DNA of 35,863 nt from an uncultured Eubacteriales bacterium (GCA_900315595.1 OMZQ01000028.1:1-35863); one strand, 5' to 3'; positions 6,424-17,216 are shown, counted from the stretch's first letter. The notes: generated by a model from the letters alone, not told the origin. Numbers and translations: made by a program.

Positions 6424-6453
6424 GCATGATTTTTTCCCGCTCCGGGCATACTA
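6424..6453 (+). promoter_or_regulatory. Sigma-G-type promoter of sigG
   Basis: GCATG (6424-6428), an 18-nt spacer and CATACTA (6447-6453) exactly match the forespore sigma-G consensus as I recall it from Bacillus subtilis (GHATR-N18-CATNHTA). It lies 64 nt upstream of the sigG start, fitting autoregulation. Related sigma-F promoters are similar, and GGGCATACTA also nearly fits the sigma-F -10, so early sigma-F transcription is possible too. Confidence 0.7.
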
Positions 6454-6517
6454 TGACCGATATTTGGCGTTCGTCAGGTATCAGGAACGTTTCAAAAACG
6501 GATGGACGGAGGCAGTC

Positions 6518-7294
6518 ATGCAGGGTAAGGTTGAGATCTGCGGCGTGAACACCGCAAAATTGAGAACGCTCAAGCCGGGGGAGTGTGAGGCGCTTCTGCG
6601 CCGGAGCCGGGCAGGGGACCGCGCCGCCCGTGAACAGCTCATCGAGGGCAATCTCCGCCTGGTCCTGTCCGTGGTCCAGCGCTTCATCGGAAGGGGCGAG
6701 AACCCGGACGACCTCTTTCAGGTCGGCTGTATCGGCCTGCTCAAGGCCGTGAACAACTTCAATCCCGACCTGGACGTGAAATTCTCCACCTACGGCGTGC
6801 CGATGATCGTCGGGGAGGTGCGGCGCTATCTGCGGGATTCTTCTCCGATCCGGGTCAGCCGCTCGATCCGGGATCTGGCCTATCAGATCCTCCAGTGCAA
6901 GGAGCGGCTCCGCGTCCGCCTGGGCAGGGATGCGACGCTGGAGGAGGTCGCGCAGGACCTGGGCGTCCCGCTCGCCTCGGTATCGGAGGCAATGGACGCA
7001 ATCTCCACGCCGGTCTCCCTCTACGAGCCGGTCCACAGCGACGCAGGCGACCCGCTCACGGTCATGGATCAGATCCGGGACCCCAAAAACACAGACGAGC
7101 GCTGGATCGAGACGCTGACCCTGCGCGACGCGGTGGCGACCCTGGGCGAGCGGGAACGGAGCATTCTTGCGCTCCGCTACTACGACGGAAAGACCCAGGT
7201 GGAGGTCGCCGACGTGATCGGCATCTCGCAGGCCCAGGTCTCCCGCCTGGAGAAGGCCGCCCTCAAGCGCCTGAAAAAACAGATCGTGAGCTGA
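6518..7294 (+). CDS. sigG: RNA polymerase sporulation-specific sigma factor sigma-G
   Basis: Sigma-G directs late transcription in the forespore. The 258-residue product matches the family almost end to end. The first residues, KVEICGVNTAKLRTLK, are a sigma-G hallmark (B. subtilis has KVEICGVDTSKL), followed by region 2 (NLRLVLSVVQRF, DDLFQVGCIGLLKAVNNF, KFSTYGVPMIVGEVRRYLRD) and the region 4 helix-turn-helix (TQVEVADVIGISQAQVSRLEK). ATG at 6518 follows GGAGG with 5-nt spacing; the longer upstream open frame is not coding. In B. subtilis sigG follows spoIIGA-sigE; here it is monocistronic, with its own sigma-G-like promoter and a strong terminator, and sits divergent from the redox operon. 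Confidence 0.95.
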   Translation: MQGKVEICGVNTAKLRTLKPGECEALLRRSRAGDRAAREQLIEGNLRLVLSVVQRFIGRGENPDDLFQVGCIGLLKAVNNFNPDLDVKFSTYGVPMIVGEVRRYLRDSSPIRVSRSIRDLAYQILQCKERLRVRLGRDATLEEVAQDLGVPLASVSEAMDAISTPVSLYEPVHSDAGDPLTVMDQIRDPKNTDERWIETLTLRDAVATLGERERSILALRYYDGKTQVEVADVIGISQAQVSRLEKAALKRLKKQIVS

Positions 7295-7299
7295 ATCCG

Positions 7300-7326
7300 C
7301 GGAGGGGAAGACGCCCCTCCGTTTTT
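7300..7326 (+). terminator. Intrinsic terminator of sigG
   Basis: CGGAGGGG and CCCCTCCG pair around AAGACG and are followed by TTTTTG, 5 nt after the sigG stop. Confidence 0.9.
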
Positions 7327-7433
7327 GCTGCACAGCGCTCGAATTTATGTCAACCGCGAGGCGAAAACCGCCGCGAAGCGCTTGAAATTTTTATGGAAAT
7401 TGTAAAATTATTGTGGCATTGCGCCGGAAAGTG

Positions 7434-7442
7434 TGGTATGAT
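7434..7442 (+). promoter_or_regulatory. Extended -10 promoter of the giant surface protein
   Basis: TGG-TATGAT is an extended -10 element; no good -35 box is found at 16-18 nt. It leaves a leader of about 65 nt before the ribosome site AGGAGG at 7501. Confidence 0.5.
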
Positions 7443-7513
7443 ACAAGCAGCATATAGGTGGAACTGCGCCTTGCGGCGCGTTCGCCTGCAATAAGCAAAC
7501 AGGAGGGTATTCT

Positions 7514-10500
7514 ATGAAAAAGCACTTCACAAGAACGCTTGCGATGCTGCTTGTCCTTGCCATGGTTCTCTCCGTCTTCCCGACGTTCGCGCTGGCTGCG
7601 GACGTGGAGGTGAACGGAAGCGCCACGCTCCTGACCGCGGCACCCGCGGACGGGACCTACGGCGTGATCTTCAACCCCGGCACGGACGGCAAAACCGGCT
7701 ACGTTTTGGGCTATGACATCACCGGCGGCAATTCCGCCTCCATGGCTGTCAGCCTGACGTCGGACGGCAAGGCGATCGACAAGCTCCCGGACGGAACCGC
7801 CATCGTTCGCTTCATCAAGAACAGCGACGGCACCTACTATTTCACGCTGGGCGGCAAGTACCTTGCCATCCAGGATACCAGCGAGGGCAAGGAAAAGATG
7901 GTCCTCATCGACGCCCCCGAATCGGGCGCGAAGTGGAAGATCATCGCCGACCAGGCCGGCGCTGAAAACACGTTCAACATCCTGAACGCGGAGTACAAGT
8001 GGAACGGCACGTCCGACGTATATCTGGAGCAGTACAACGGCCAGAAGTTCTGCGGCTACTCCTACAAGGCTTCCACCCCGCAGTATTTCCAGATGCAGTT
8101 CGCTGCGACCGCGGAGGATGACGACGGCCGCGTGGGCGAAATTGAGGCGGCGGATGCTCTGCCCGCTGACGGCGACACCGTAGTCATCTATAACGCCTAT
8201 GCTAAGGCGGTCTTCGGCCAGCCCACCCCGGAAAACGCTGCCAAGCCCAATCTGACCGGCGCTTCCGCGATCCGCACCGACGCCGGCATCCGCTACGAGG
8301 ACGTCTCCGACGGCGGCCTGATCTTCACGGTCCACGTCAACGGCGACGAGTACACCTTCCAGACCGGAAGCAAGTACCTCGGCATGACCGAGAACTATCA
8401 GGACGACAGCGGAAAGACCGTCAACGACGAGAGCCTGATCCTGGTGGACGCCGAAAACGACTACACCAAGTGGACCGTTTCCGAAATCAGCGGCGGCTGG
8501 CTCATGAAGAACAAGACCGCGAGCTGGAAGGGCAACCCGGTCTACATCGAGTATTTTGACGATCTCTTCGCCGGCTACTCCTACAATGCCGGCACCCCCG
8601 AGATCTTCGCCATGAACTTCTATCACGTCGAAGACCAGTATAACTGCGGCTACGTGGTCAATCCGAGCGTCTTCCTCTCCAAGACACCGGCTCCTGCCAT
8701 TGGCTCCGACTGCCCGGTGGAGTTCACGGTCAACGACCTCAACGAGCTGAACGCCGTGACCGTCCGCTACCGCTTCGACAGCGAGACCGCCGAGAAGACC
8801 GCCGACGCCGCCATGACCGGCAAGGTCGGCGCCTTCACGATCCCCGCCGCCGATCTGGAGGGCCACAGCTCCCTGACCGTCACCGTCGAGGTCGAGGACG
8901 CCATGAATCTCAGCTTCTCCTGCACCGAGACCGTTGAGATCCGCGACGAGCCGCTGATCCTCTCCGTGACCCCGGAGCCCAACTCCGCCACCGGCGATGT
9001 GGTCCGCCCCGAAATCACCATCCATTACGCCAACGTCGGCAGCGACCCGAGCTTTGAGCTCCTGTTGGACGAGACCACCGTCAACGGCACGGCAGCCGAC
9101 GGCGTCTATACCTACGTTCCCGCCGCCGATCTGGCGACCGGCAAGCACACGCTGGCCTTCACCGTCACCCGTGCCGACGGCAAGCAGACGGTCAAGAACT
9201 GGAACTTCTTCATCGGTGCGAGCGGCGAGACCCTGTACTTCGGTCAGGTCCACGCCCATACCGCCGAGTATTCTGACGGCGCCGGTCAGCTTGAGGACGC
9301 CTATGAGCACGCCCACGGCGTAGACGACATGGACTTCCTGATCGTGACCGACCACTCCAACTACTTTGACACCACCGCGACCGCCACCACCTCCAGCTAC
9401 TACGATCTGAGCTCCCTGCTCAAGACGAGCGGAGGCTCCATGACGAAGTGGGAGGAGGCCCGCGCGACTGCAAAGACCTACAACGACAAGTGGGACGACT
9501 TCGTCTGCATGTACGGTTACGAGATGACCTGGTCCGGCGGCCCCGGCCACACCAACACCTTCAACACCTACGGCACCGTCTCCCGCAACAACAAGGCGCT
9601 CAACGACAAGACCAAGTACGCCGGCATGCACCTGTACAACGACCTGATGGCAAACGCCGACAAGGGTCTTGACGTGGACGGCAATGAGGCCAAGATCACC
9701 CGCGACGGAGCGGAGGTCACCGGCGTCAACGCCACCAAGTATATCCCCTTCGATGCAAACGGCGCTGCCGTGCCCGTCGTCTCCCAGTTCAACCACCCCG
9801 GCAAGACCTTCGGCAACTTCGATAACTACGCCGGCCGCACCGCCAAGCGCGACGACATCCTGAACCTGATCGAGGTCGGCAACGGCGAAGGCAAGGTCGG
9901 CGGCTCCGCCTACTTCCCCTCCTATGAGGAGTATGACCTCTGCCTGTCCATGGGCTGGCACGTCGGCCCCACGAACAACCAGGATAACCACAAGGGCAAC
10001 TGGGGCAGCTCCAACACCTGCCGCGACGTCGTTCTGACCGACGACTTCTCCGAAATCGGCATCTACCGTGCGCTGGACGCCCGCCGCATCTATGCGACCG
10101 AGGACCAGAACCTGGAGATCTACTACGAGATGGACATCAACGGTCAGAGCTACAAGCTCGGCGACATTGCCTCCATCGAGGACAGCCAGCAGCCCGATCA
10201 GGTCACGATCCGTCTGACTGTCAACGAGCCCGACCGCGAGGACATCGGCACCATCCAGATCATCGGCGAGGGCGCCAAGGTCATCAAGGAAGTCCCCGTC
10301 TCCGGCAACTCCTACAAGGGCGATATCGTGATCGACCACAAGAAGGCCGACGGCAGCCTGACCTCCGGCTACTACTACGTGAAGATCATCGAGGCCGACG
10401 GCAACATCGCCGTGACCGCCCCCATCTGGACCTCCGAGGCCGTTCCCGTCAACGTGGACGCCTCCACCTCCGCCGCTGTCGCGGCCCAGGGCGTCGAGGA

Positions 10501-13500
10501 GACCGTCACCGCCGAGCTGACCAACGGCAGCGAGACCGAGTCCGTCCTCCTCAACGGCTGGAAGATCACCGCCGACGGCGACGTGATCCTCGAGGCCTCC
10601 GACCTCTCCGAGGAGCTTGCTCCCGGCAGCGTGAAGACCCTCACCGCTCCCTTTACCCCGAAGACCACCGACCCCTCCGCAACCAAGACCTACGAGATCG
10701 TTGCGGAATTCACCTTCACCTATAAGGGCAAGACCCAGACCTACACCAAGACCCTCACCGAGACCTCCTATCCGCCCGAGCTGATGACCTACGTCGGCCT
10801 GGACAGAGGCCATACCAACTTCTACGTCTCCGGCGACTATGCCGGAAACGAGGGCTCCTTCATCCAGATCTGCGCCGAGAACGGCATCCTGGTCGAGTAT
10901 ATCGACGCGGGCCAGATGACGAAGGAAAATCTTGCCAAGTATAAGATGATCGTCCTCACTGTGCCCAGAAAGGACGAGACCACCGCGCCCACGGTCTGGA
11001 CCGAGGACGAGCTGGCAGCCATTGCCGACTACGCGGCAAACGGCGGCAACATCATCAACCTCTCCAAGTCCGACCGCTACGACTATTCCGAAAAGGATGC
11101 GGACGGCAAGGATACCTACAAGTACGCCTCGGCCACCATCTCCAACCTCGTCAACGAGGCAGTCGGGGCCAAGACCCGCTTCGTCCGCGGCATCGTGGTC
11201 GATAACGAGATGAAGTCCAACGAGGCCTACCGCATCAACTTCAACGGCAGGGAGCTGCTGGGCGACCACCGCTTCACCACCGGCATCTACGTTTCCTCCA
11301 ACGGCCAGTATCAGTACTACAACGGCACCGGCATCGTCACCCAGCCCGGCGCCGAGGCCGAGGTGACTCCGCTAGTCATGCCGTACCAGTCCACCTGGAT
11401 CGCCTGCTACAAGGACAACTTCACCGGCTCCGCCTACGTGCCCGACTACAGCAAGGACACGGTCATGGCGGAGAAGGACACCTTCAATCTGGTGACCTGC
11501 GAGACCCTGTCCGGCGGCGGCTTCCTGGTCTGCGGCGGCGCCTGCTTCATTTCCAACTATGACCTCAAGGCCGGCACTGCCTCCAACGAGCAGTATGAGA
11601 ACTACGGCCTGGTCATGAACATTCTGAACTACGTCAAGAACGGCGACCAGACCTACGAGATCACCCCGATCGCCGAGGTCCATAACGGCTCGGTCGGTCA
11701 GGAGTTCACCGTCGAGGGCACGGTCATGTCCAACGCCTCCGACTACGACAAGGACACCGCCTTCTTCGACTGCATCTACGTTCAGGACGAGACCCGCGGC
11801 ATCAACTGCTTCCCGGTCTCCGGCTACTACTACATCGGCGAGCAGGTCCGAGTCCACGGCGGCGTGACCTACTACTGCGGCGAGATCGAGCTGAACCTCA
11901 GCAACGACTACAACGGCTCGATCGAGGTCATCTCCAACGACATCATCCCGATGGACCCCAAGCCTGTCACCTGCGCCGAGGCCATGAGTGACGAAAACAT
12001 CGGCAACCTGGTCAAGATCTCCGGCGTCATCACCGATATCCACAAGACCGAGGGCGTCATCGACTACATCTACGTGGACGACGGCTCCGGCGAGATCGCG
12101 GCCCTGTTCATCAACAACTACATCCAGAAGGATTACAAGGGTCTGGACGACGCCGCCGTCGGCATGAGCGTCGAGGGCGTCGGCTTCGGCTCCCGCGACG
12201 TGGACGAGGGCTCCGGCGACTCCCACGACGATTCCGGCGTCAGCGAAGACCAGTACATCAAGCGTCTGCGCGTGCGTTCCCGTGAGGAGATCCGCGTCTA
12301 CAACGATCCCTGCGCGAAATTCACCGACGTGGATCGTGATTCCTGGTACCACGAGGGCATCGACTACGTCCTCAACGAGGGTATCATGGTCGGCAAGACC
12401 GATACCATCTTCGGGCCGAACGACTCCCTGACCCGCGAGCAGTTCGTCACCGTCCTCTGGAGAATGGAAGGCGAGCCCGAGCCCACCGTTCAGAATCCCT
12501 TCACCGACGTCAAGCCCGGCCGCTACTCCTACAAGGCCATCCTCTGGGCCTATGAGAACGGGATCACCACCGGCAAGACCGCCACGATCTTCGACCGCGT
12601 CGGCAAGGTCAACCGCGAACAGCTTGCCACCTTCCTCTATCGCTACGTTGCCTACACCAACTGCGACGTTTCCGACCGGGCAGACCTGAGCGCCTTCCCG
12701 GATACCCGCACCGTCAGCGCCTACGCGAAGGACGCCATGTCCTGGGCCGTGGCCGTCGGTCTGATCAAGGGCGTCGGCTCTCACGGCAAGGCATACCTCA
12801 GCCCGAAGAGCGCCACCACCCGCGCACAGATCGCCACCGTTCTGCTCCGCCTGTCCCAGCTCAAGCTGGAGGATCAGGACGATCTGGTCATCCTCTACAC
12901 CAACGACGTCCACTGCGGCATCCAGGACAGCAAGAATGACTCCGGCGACTATGCCGGCAAGAGCTTCGGCTACGACGGCCTGGCCGCCTACAAGGCCTAT
13001 ATGCAGACCCTGCACAATGCGGTCGGCCTGGTTGACGCCGGCGACTTCATCCAGGGCGAGGCCATCGGCTCTCTGACCAAGGGCTCCGCCATCATCGGTC
13101 TGATGAACGAGGTCGGCTATGAAGCCGCTACGCTCGGCAACCACGAATTCGACTACGGCGTGGACAACATCGGCGCCCTGGTCGAGCAGGCGGACTTCGA
13201 CGTCGTCACCGCCAACTGGCGCTACACCGGCCCCGCCGGTGCGGCGGATGCGGTTGACCTCGACGCTTACACCGTCGTGGATTACGGCGACGTGCGTGTT
13301 GCCTATGTCGGCATCACCACCCCGGAATCCCTGGTCAAGTCCACCCCGACCTACTTCCAGGATGCCGAGGGCAACTGGATCTATGACTTCTGCAACGACG
13401 CCACCGGCGCAGCCCTCTATGAGGCCGTGCAGACCGCGGTCGACGCCGCCCGCGCCGAGGGCGTGGACTACGTCGTGGCGCTGGCCCACCTGGGCACCGA

Positions 13501-15712
13501 TGAGAGCTCTGCTCCCTGGCGCTCCGTGGACGTGATCGCCAACACCACCGGCATCGACGCCGTGCTCGACGGCCACTCTCACAGCGTCATCCCGATGCAG
13601 ACCGTGGCCAACAAGAACGGCGAGGACGTCGTCCTCTCCTCCACCGGCACCAAGCTGGCCAACGTGGGCAAGCTGACCATCACCGAGGATGGCGAGATCT
13701 ACTCCGAGCTGATCTCCGCCGCCGACTTCCCCGAGAAGGACGAAACCGTCACTGCGGCGATCGCTGAAGTGATGTCTGACTTCGAGGAGCTGCTGAACAC
13801 CGTCGTGGTCGAGGGCCTGACCAAGGACCTCACGATCCGGGATCTGGACCGCAACGTCCGCGCTGTCCGCTGGCAGGAGACCAACCTCGGCGACGTCTGC
13901 GCTGATGCTTACGTGCTGGCCGGCGACGCCGACATCGGCATTGTCAACGGCGGCGGCGTCCGCGCCGACATCCCCGCCGGCGACGTGACCTACGACCGGA
14001 TCATCAAGGTCCATCCCTTCGGCAATGAGCTCGTCGTGGTCGAGGCCACCGGCCAGCAGATCATCGACGCCCTTGAAATGGCCTCCCGCGCCGTCAACTA
14101 CACCGAGGACGGCCTGCTCACCGGCGAGTGCGGCGGCTTCCTCCAGGTCTCCGGCCTGAAATACACCATCTACACCGGCACGCCCAGCGCCGTCGTGACC
14201 GATTCCGCCGGCATGTTCACCAAGGTGGACGGCGAGCGCCGCGTCGGCAACGTCCAGGTCCTCAACAAGACCACCGGCGAATACGAGCCGATCGACCTGA
14301 CCAAGACCTATAAGGTCGCCTCCCACAACTATATGCTCAAGCAGGGCGGCGACGGTCTGAACATGTTCATGCACGACACCATCATCCGCGACGGCGGCAT
14401 GCTGGACAACGAGGTCCTGATCAACTACTTCAACAGCGAAACCTTTACCGCCCGCCTGAACGCCGGCGTCTATGACAACTGGTACGGCGAAGGCCGCATC
14501 ACGGTCTCCAAGGACGCCGTGCCCGCGGACGAGCCCGAACCCCAGCCCACCCCCGAGGCCAAGGGCGCCTACGTACTGACCACCACCGTCTCCGACGGCG
14601 ATCAGATCGTGATCTATCATCCCGCCCAGGGCATGAGCCTCTCCACCACCCTCAACGGCGTGAAGGTGGACGGCGTCGCCGTCACGGTTGCGGACAAGGT
14701 CCTGACCCCGGCTGAGACCACCGCCGTCTATACCGTCGAGTTCCCAGAGGGCGACGAGACCAACTTCTATCTGAAGATGGCCGACGGCACCTACCTGACC
14801 TCCGCGCCCACCGGCAACGGCATGAGCTTCGAGGCCGAGCCCAACGAGTACAGCCTGTGGTATCTGCAGATTCTGGACGAGGCCGCCGGAACCGTGGGCG
14901 TGCGCAGCACGAACGCGGCCTTCAACGGCAACAAGAACCAGGCGCTGGAATACTACAAGGGCTACACCACCTACGGCTGGAAGGACAACAACGCCGCTTA
15001 TATCTTCCAGATCTACAAGTTCGGTCTGCCCGTGACGAACGACGAAGTCGTCAAGACCAGCCTCGAGGCCGCGATCACCGCGGCCGAGGCCCTGGATCTG
15101 ACCGCCTATACCGAGGAGAGCGTCGCCAACCTGCAGACGGCCCTGGCCGCTGCCAAGGCGGTCCTCGCCAACGAGGCCGCCACCCAGGACGAGGTCAACG
15201 CCGCGACCGCGGCCCTCAACGCCGCCGTGGAAGCCCTGGTGCTCAAGCCCATCGACGCGGCCTTCACCCTGTCCACCACCCTCCAGACCGGCGACGAGGT
15301 CCTGCTGATCAACCCGACCAACGCCAAGGCCCTGGACGCCAGCATGAACGGCAGCTACTATCTCAACGGTGTGGACGCGACGATCACCGGCACCACCGCC
15401 ACCGTCGCCTCCGAGACCGCGATCTGGACCGTGACCGTCAATGCCGACGGCACCTACTCCTTCCGGAATGGCGAAAACGTCCTGGCCGCCTACGTCAGCG
15501 GCAACTACGCCGACCTGGCGCTGACCGAGACTGACCACACCGTCAACTGGGTTGCCACTGCCGACGGAGACGTGTTCTATCTGAACGCCAAGGACCTGTC
15601 CACCTCTAAAGGCCCCGTCTATCTGGAGTGGTACAACGGCCGCTTCTCCGCCTACGCCAGCAGCTCTCCCAGCGCCGCCGCCTTCGGCATCCAGTTCTTT
15701 GTCAAGCAGTAA
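7514..15712 (+). CDS. Giant SLH-anchored surface protein with PHP/CehA-type and UshA-type metallohydrolase domains
   Basis: A 2732-residue secreted protein. Order: signal peptide 1-28 (cleavage ALA-AD); two copies of a ~160-residue beta module (43-198, 214-372); Ig-like stretches (380-570); a PHP/CehA-McbA-type metallohydrolase (575-880) with H580-A-H582, D613-H614 and later H761 and H826; a beta linker; a GATase-like fold (about 1090-1380); two OB-like segments (1384-1570); three SLH domains (1600-1785) for cell-wall binding; a UshA/YfkN-type metallophosphatase (D1798, H1800, DAGD 1841-1844, N1876-H1877, G-H-S-H near 2020-2023) with the 5'-nucleotidase C-terminal domain (2095-2330); a Pro linker; a third beta module; a FIVAR-like helical segment (2508-2580); and a fourth beta module. 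Likely role: nucleotide or phosphate-ester scavenging at the surface. The PHP substrate is unknown. Start after AGGAGG. Confidence 0.92.
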   Translation: MKKHFTRTLAMLLVLAMVLSVFPTFALAADVEVNGSATLLTAAPADGTYGVIFNPGTDGKTGYVLGYDITGGNSASMAVSLTSDGKAIDKLPDGTAIVRFIKNSDGTYYFTLGGKYLAIQDTSEGKEKMVLIDAPESGAKWKIIADQAGAENTFNILNAEYKWNGTSDVYLEQYNGQKFCGYSYKASTPQYFQMQFAATAEDDDGRVGEIEAADALPADGDTVVIYNAYAKAVFGQPTPENAAKPNLTGASAIRTDAGIRYEDVSDGGLIFTVHVNGDEYTFQTGSKYLGMTENYQDDSGKTVNDESLILVDAENDYTKWTVSEISGGWLMKNKTASWKGNPVYIEYFDDLFAGYSYNAGTPEIFAMNFYHVEDQYNCGYVVNPSVFLSKTPAPAIGSDCPVEFTVNDLNELNAVTVRYRFDSETAEKTADAAMTGKVGAFTIPAADLEGHSSLTVTVEVEDAMNLSFSCTETVEIRDEPLILSVTPEPNSATGDVVRPEITIHYANVGSDPSFELLLDETTVNGTAADGVYTYVPAADLATGKHTLAFTVTRADGKQTVKNWNFFIGASGETLYFGQVHAHTAEYSDGAGQLEDAYEHAHGVDDMDFLIVTDHSNYFDTTATATTSSYYDLSSLLKTSGGSMTKWEEARATAKTYNDKWDDFVCMYGYEMTWSGGPGHTNTFNTYGTVSRNNKALNDKTKYAGMHLYNDLMANADKGLDVDGNEAKITRDGAEVTGVNATKYIPFDANGAAVPVVSQFNHPGKTFGNFDNYAGRTAKRDDILNLIEVGNGEGKVGGSAYFPSYEEYDLCLSMGWHVGPTNNQDNHKGNWGSSNTCRDVVLTDDFSEIGIYRALDARRIYATEDQNLEIYYEMDINGQSYKLGDIASIEDSQQPDQVTIRLTVNEPDREDIGTIQIIGEGAKVIKEVPVSGNSYKGDIVIDHKKADGSLTSGYYYVKIIEADGNIAVTAPIWTSEAVPVNVDASTSAAVAAQGVEETVTAELTNGSETESVLLNGWKITADGDVILEASDLSEELAPGSVKTLTAPFTPKTTDPSATKTYEIVAEFTFTYKGKTQTYTKTLTETSYPPELMTYVGLDRGHTNFYVSGDYAGNEGSFIQICAENGILVEYIDAGQMTKENLAKYKMIVLTVPRKDETTAPTVWTEDELAAIADYAANGGNIINLSKSDRYDYSEKDADGKDTYKYASATISNLVNEAVGAKTRFVRGIVVDNEMKSNEAYRINFNGRELLGDHRFTTGIYVSSNGQYQYYNGTGIVTQPGAEAEVTPLVMPYQSTWIACYKDNFTGSAYVPDYSKDTVMAEKDTFNLVTCETLSGGGFLVCGGACFISNYDLKAGTASNEQYENYGLVMNILNYVKNGDQTYEITPIAEVHNGSVGQEFTVEGTVMSNASDYDKDTAFFDCIYVQDETRGINCFPVSGYYYIGEQVRVHGGVTYYCGEIELNLSNDYNGSIEVISNDIIPMDPKPVTCAEAMSDENIGNLVKISGVITDIHKTEGVIDYIYVDDGSGEIAALFINNYIQKDYKGLDDAAVGMSVEGVGFGSRDVDEGSGDSHDDSGVSEDQYIKRLRVRSREEIRVYNDPCAKFTDVDRDSWYHEGIDYVLNEGIMVGKTDTIFGPNDSLTREQFVTVLWRMEGEPEPTVQNPFTDVKPGRYSYKAILWAYENGITTGKTATIFDRVGKVNREQLATFLYRYVAYTNCDVSDRADLSAFPDTRTVSAYAKDAMSWAVAVGLIKGVGSHGKAYLSPKSATTRAQIATVLLRLSQLKLEDQDDLVILYTNDVHCGIQDSKNDSGDYAGKSFGYDGLAAYKAYMQTLHNAVGLVDAGDFIQGEAIGSLTKGSAIIGLMNEVGYEAATLGNHEFDYGVDNIGALVEQADFDVVTANWRYTGPAGAADAVDLDAYTVVDYGDVRVAYVGITTPESLVKSTPTYFQDAEGNWIYDFCNDATGAALYEAVQTAVDAARAEGVDYVVALAHLGTDESSAPWRSVDVIANTTGIDAVLDGHSHSVIPMQTVANKNGEDVVLSSTGTKLANVGKLTITEDGEIYSELISAADFPEKDETVTAAIAEVMSDFEELLNTVVVEGLTKDLTIRDLDRNVRAVRWQETNLGDVCADAYVLAGDADIGIVNGGGVRADIPAGDVTYDRIIKVHPFGNELVVVEATGQQIIDALEMASRAVNYTEDGLLTGECGGFLQVSGLKYTIYTGTPSAVVTDSAGMFTKVDGERRVGNVQVLNKTTGEYEPIDLTKTYKVASHNYMLKQGGDGLNMFMHDTIIRDGGMLDNEVLINYFNSETFTARLNAGVYDNWYGEGRITVSKDAVPADEPEPQPTPEAKGAYVLTTTVSDGDQIVIYHPAQGMSLSTTLNGVKVDGVAVTVADKVLTPAETTAVYTVEFPEGDETNFYLKMADGTYLTSAPTGNGMSFEAEPNEYSLWYLQILDEAAGTVGVRSTNAAFNGNKNQALEYYKGYTTYGWKDNNAAYIFQIYKFGLPVTNDEVVKTSLEAAITAAEALDLTAYTEESVANLQTALAAAKAVLANEAATQDEVNAATAALNAAVEALVLKPIDAAFTLSTTLQTGDEVLLINPTNAKALDASMNGSYYLNGVDATITGTTATVASETAIWTVTVNADGTYSFRNGENVLAAYVSGNYADLALTETDHTVNWVATADGDVFYLNAKDLSTSKGPVYLEWYNGRFSAYASSSPSAAAFGIQFFVKQ

Positions 15713-15748
15713 ACGCGGCGAAGCCGGATCAACGGCAACATGAGACCT

Positions 15749-15780
15749 GCCCCCGGGAGCACACGCTCCCGGGGGCTTTT
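15749..15780 (+). terminator. Intrinsic terminator of the giant surface protein gene
   Basis: A perfect 12-bp stem, GCCCCCGGGAGC with GCTCCCGGGGGC, loop ACAC, then TTTT. It lies 36 nt past the stop codon. Confidence 0.92.
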
Positions 15781-15812
15781 CACAGCTCTGCGCGGGTTGA
15801 TTCAGAAAATCC

Positions 15813-15840
15813 TTGACATTTCCGAAAATCCTGCTATACT
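15813..15840 (+). promoter_or_regulatory. SigA-type promoter of the SAM riboswitch-metK unit
   Basis: A consensus TTGACA and TATACT separated by 16 nt. Transcription would begin near 15847, just before the aptamer. Confidence 0.85.
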
Positions 15841-15860
15841 ATATTCACAATTTCACAACG

Positions 15861-15994
15861 CCTTATCAAGAGTGGTGGAGGGACCGGCCCTGTGAAGCCC
15901 GGCAACCTGCAAAGACGCAAGGTGCCAATTCCGGCGAGAGAATCGGCAGATGAGGAAGCATCCCCACCACTCTGCCCTGCAGAGTGCTTTTTTT
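15861..15994 (+). ncRNA. SAM-I (S-box) riboswitch with terminator, controlling metK
   Basis: The aptamer carries the S-box core: CCTTATC (15861-15867) pairs with GATGAGG (15949-15955) as helix P1, and between them lie the conserved GGAGGGACCGGCCC, TGAAGCCCGGCAACC and AAGGTGCCAATTCC blocks. Downstream, CACTCTGC (15968-15975) and GCAGAGTG (15979-15986) form a terminator stem followed by seven T (15988-15994). GAGTGGTGG (15870-15878), in the aptamer, is fully complementary to CCACCACTC (15964-15972), the 5' side of that terminator, so a competing fold is available. Known behaviour of the class: SAM binding stabilises P1 and allows termination, lowering SAM synthetase when SAM is plentiful. Confidence 0.95.
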
Positions 15995-16032
15995 CTGTAA
16001 ACTGTAAACGCAACGCGAAAGGATATACGACT

Positions 16033-17190
<1,158 letters not shown>

Positions 17191-17216
17191 CCGTCTGATC
17201 CGATCTATAATAGAAC

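Noticed and set aside
7391..15538. Two very long minus-strand open frames (7391-11269 and 11372-15538) opposite the giant surface gene
   Set aside because: They are antisense shadows caused by GC-rich codon bias; composition is Val/Gly/Asp/His-rich without domains or ribosome sites, whereas the plus strand shows a signal peptide and many recognisable domains.
15892..16032. Upstream extension of the metK frame from 15892
   Set aside because: It would translate the SAM riboswitch and its terminator; conserved MetK sequence begins at 16033 with a ribosome site.
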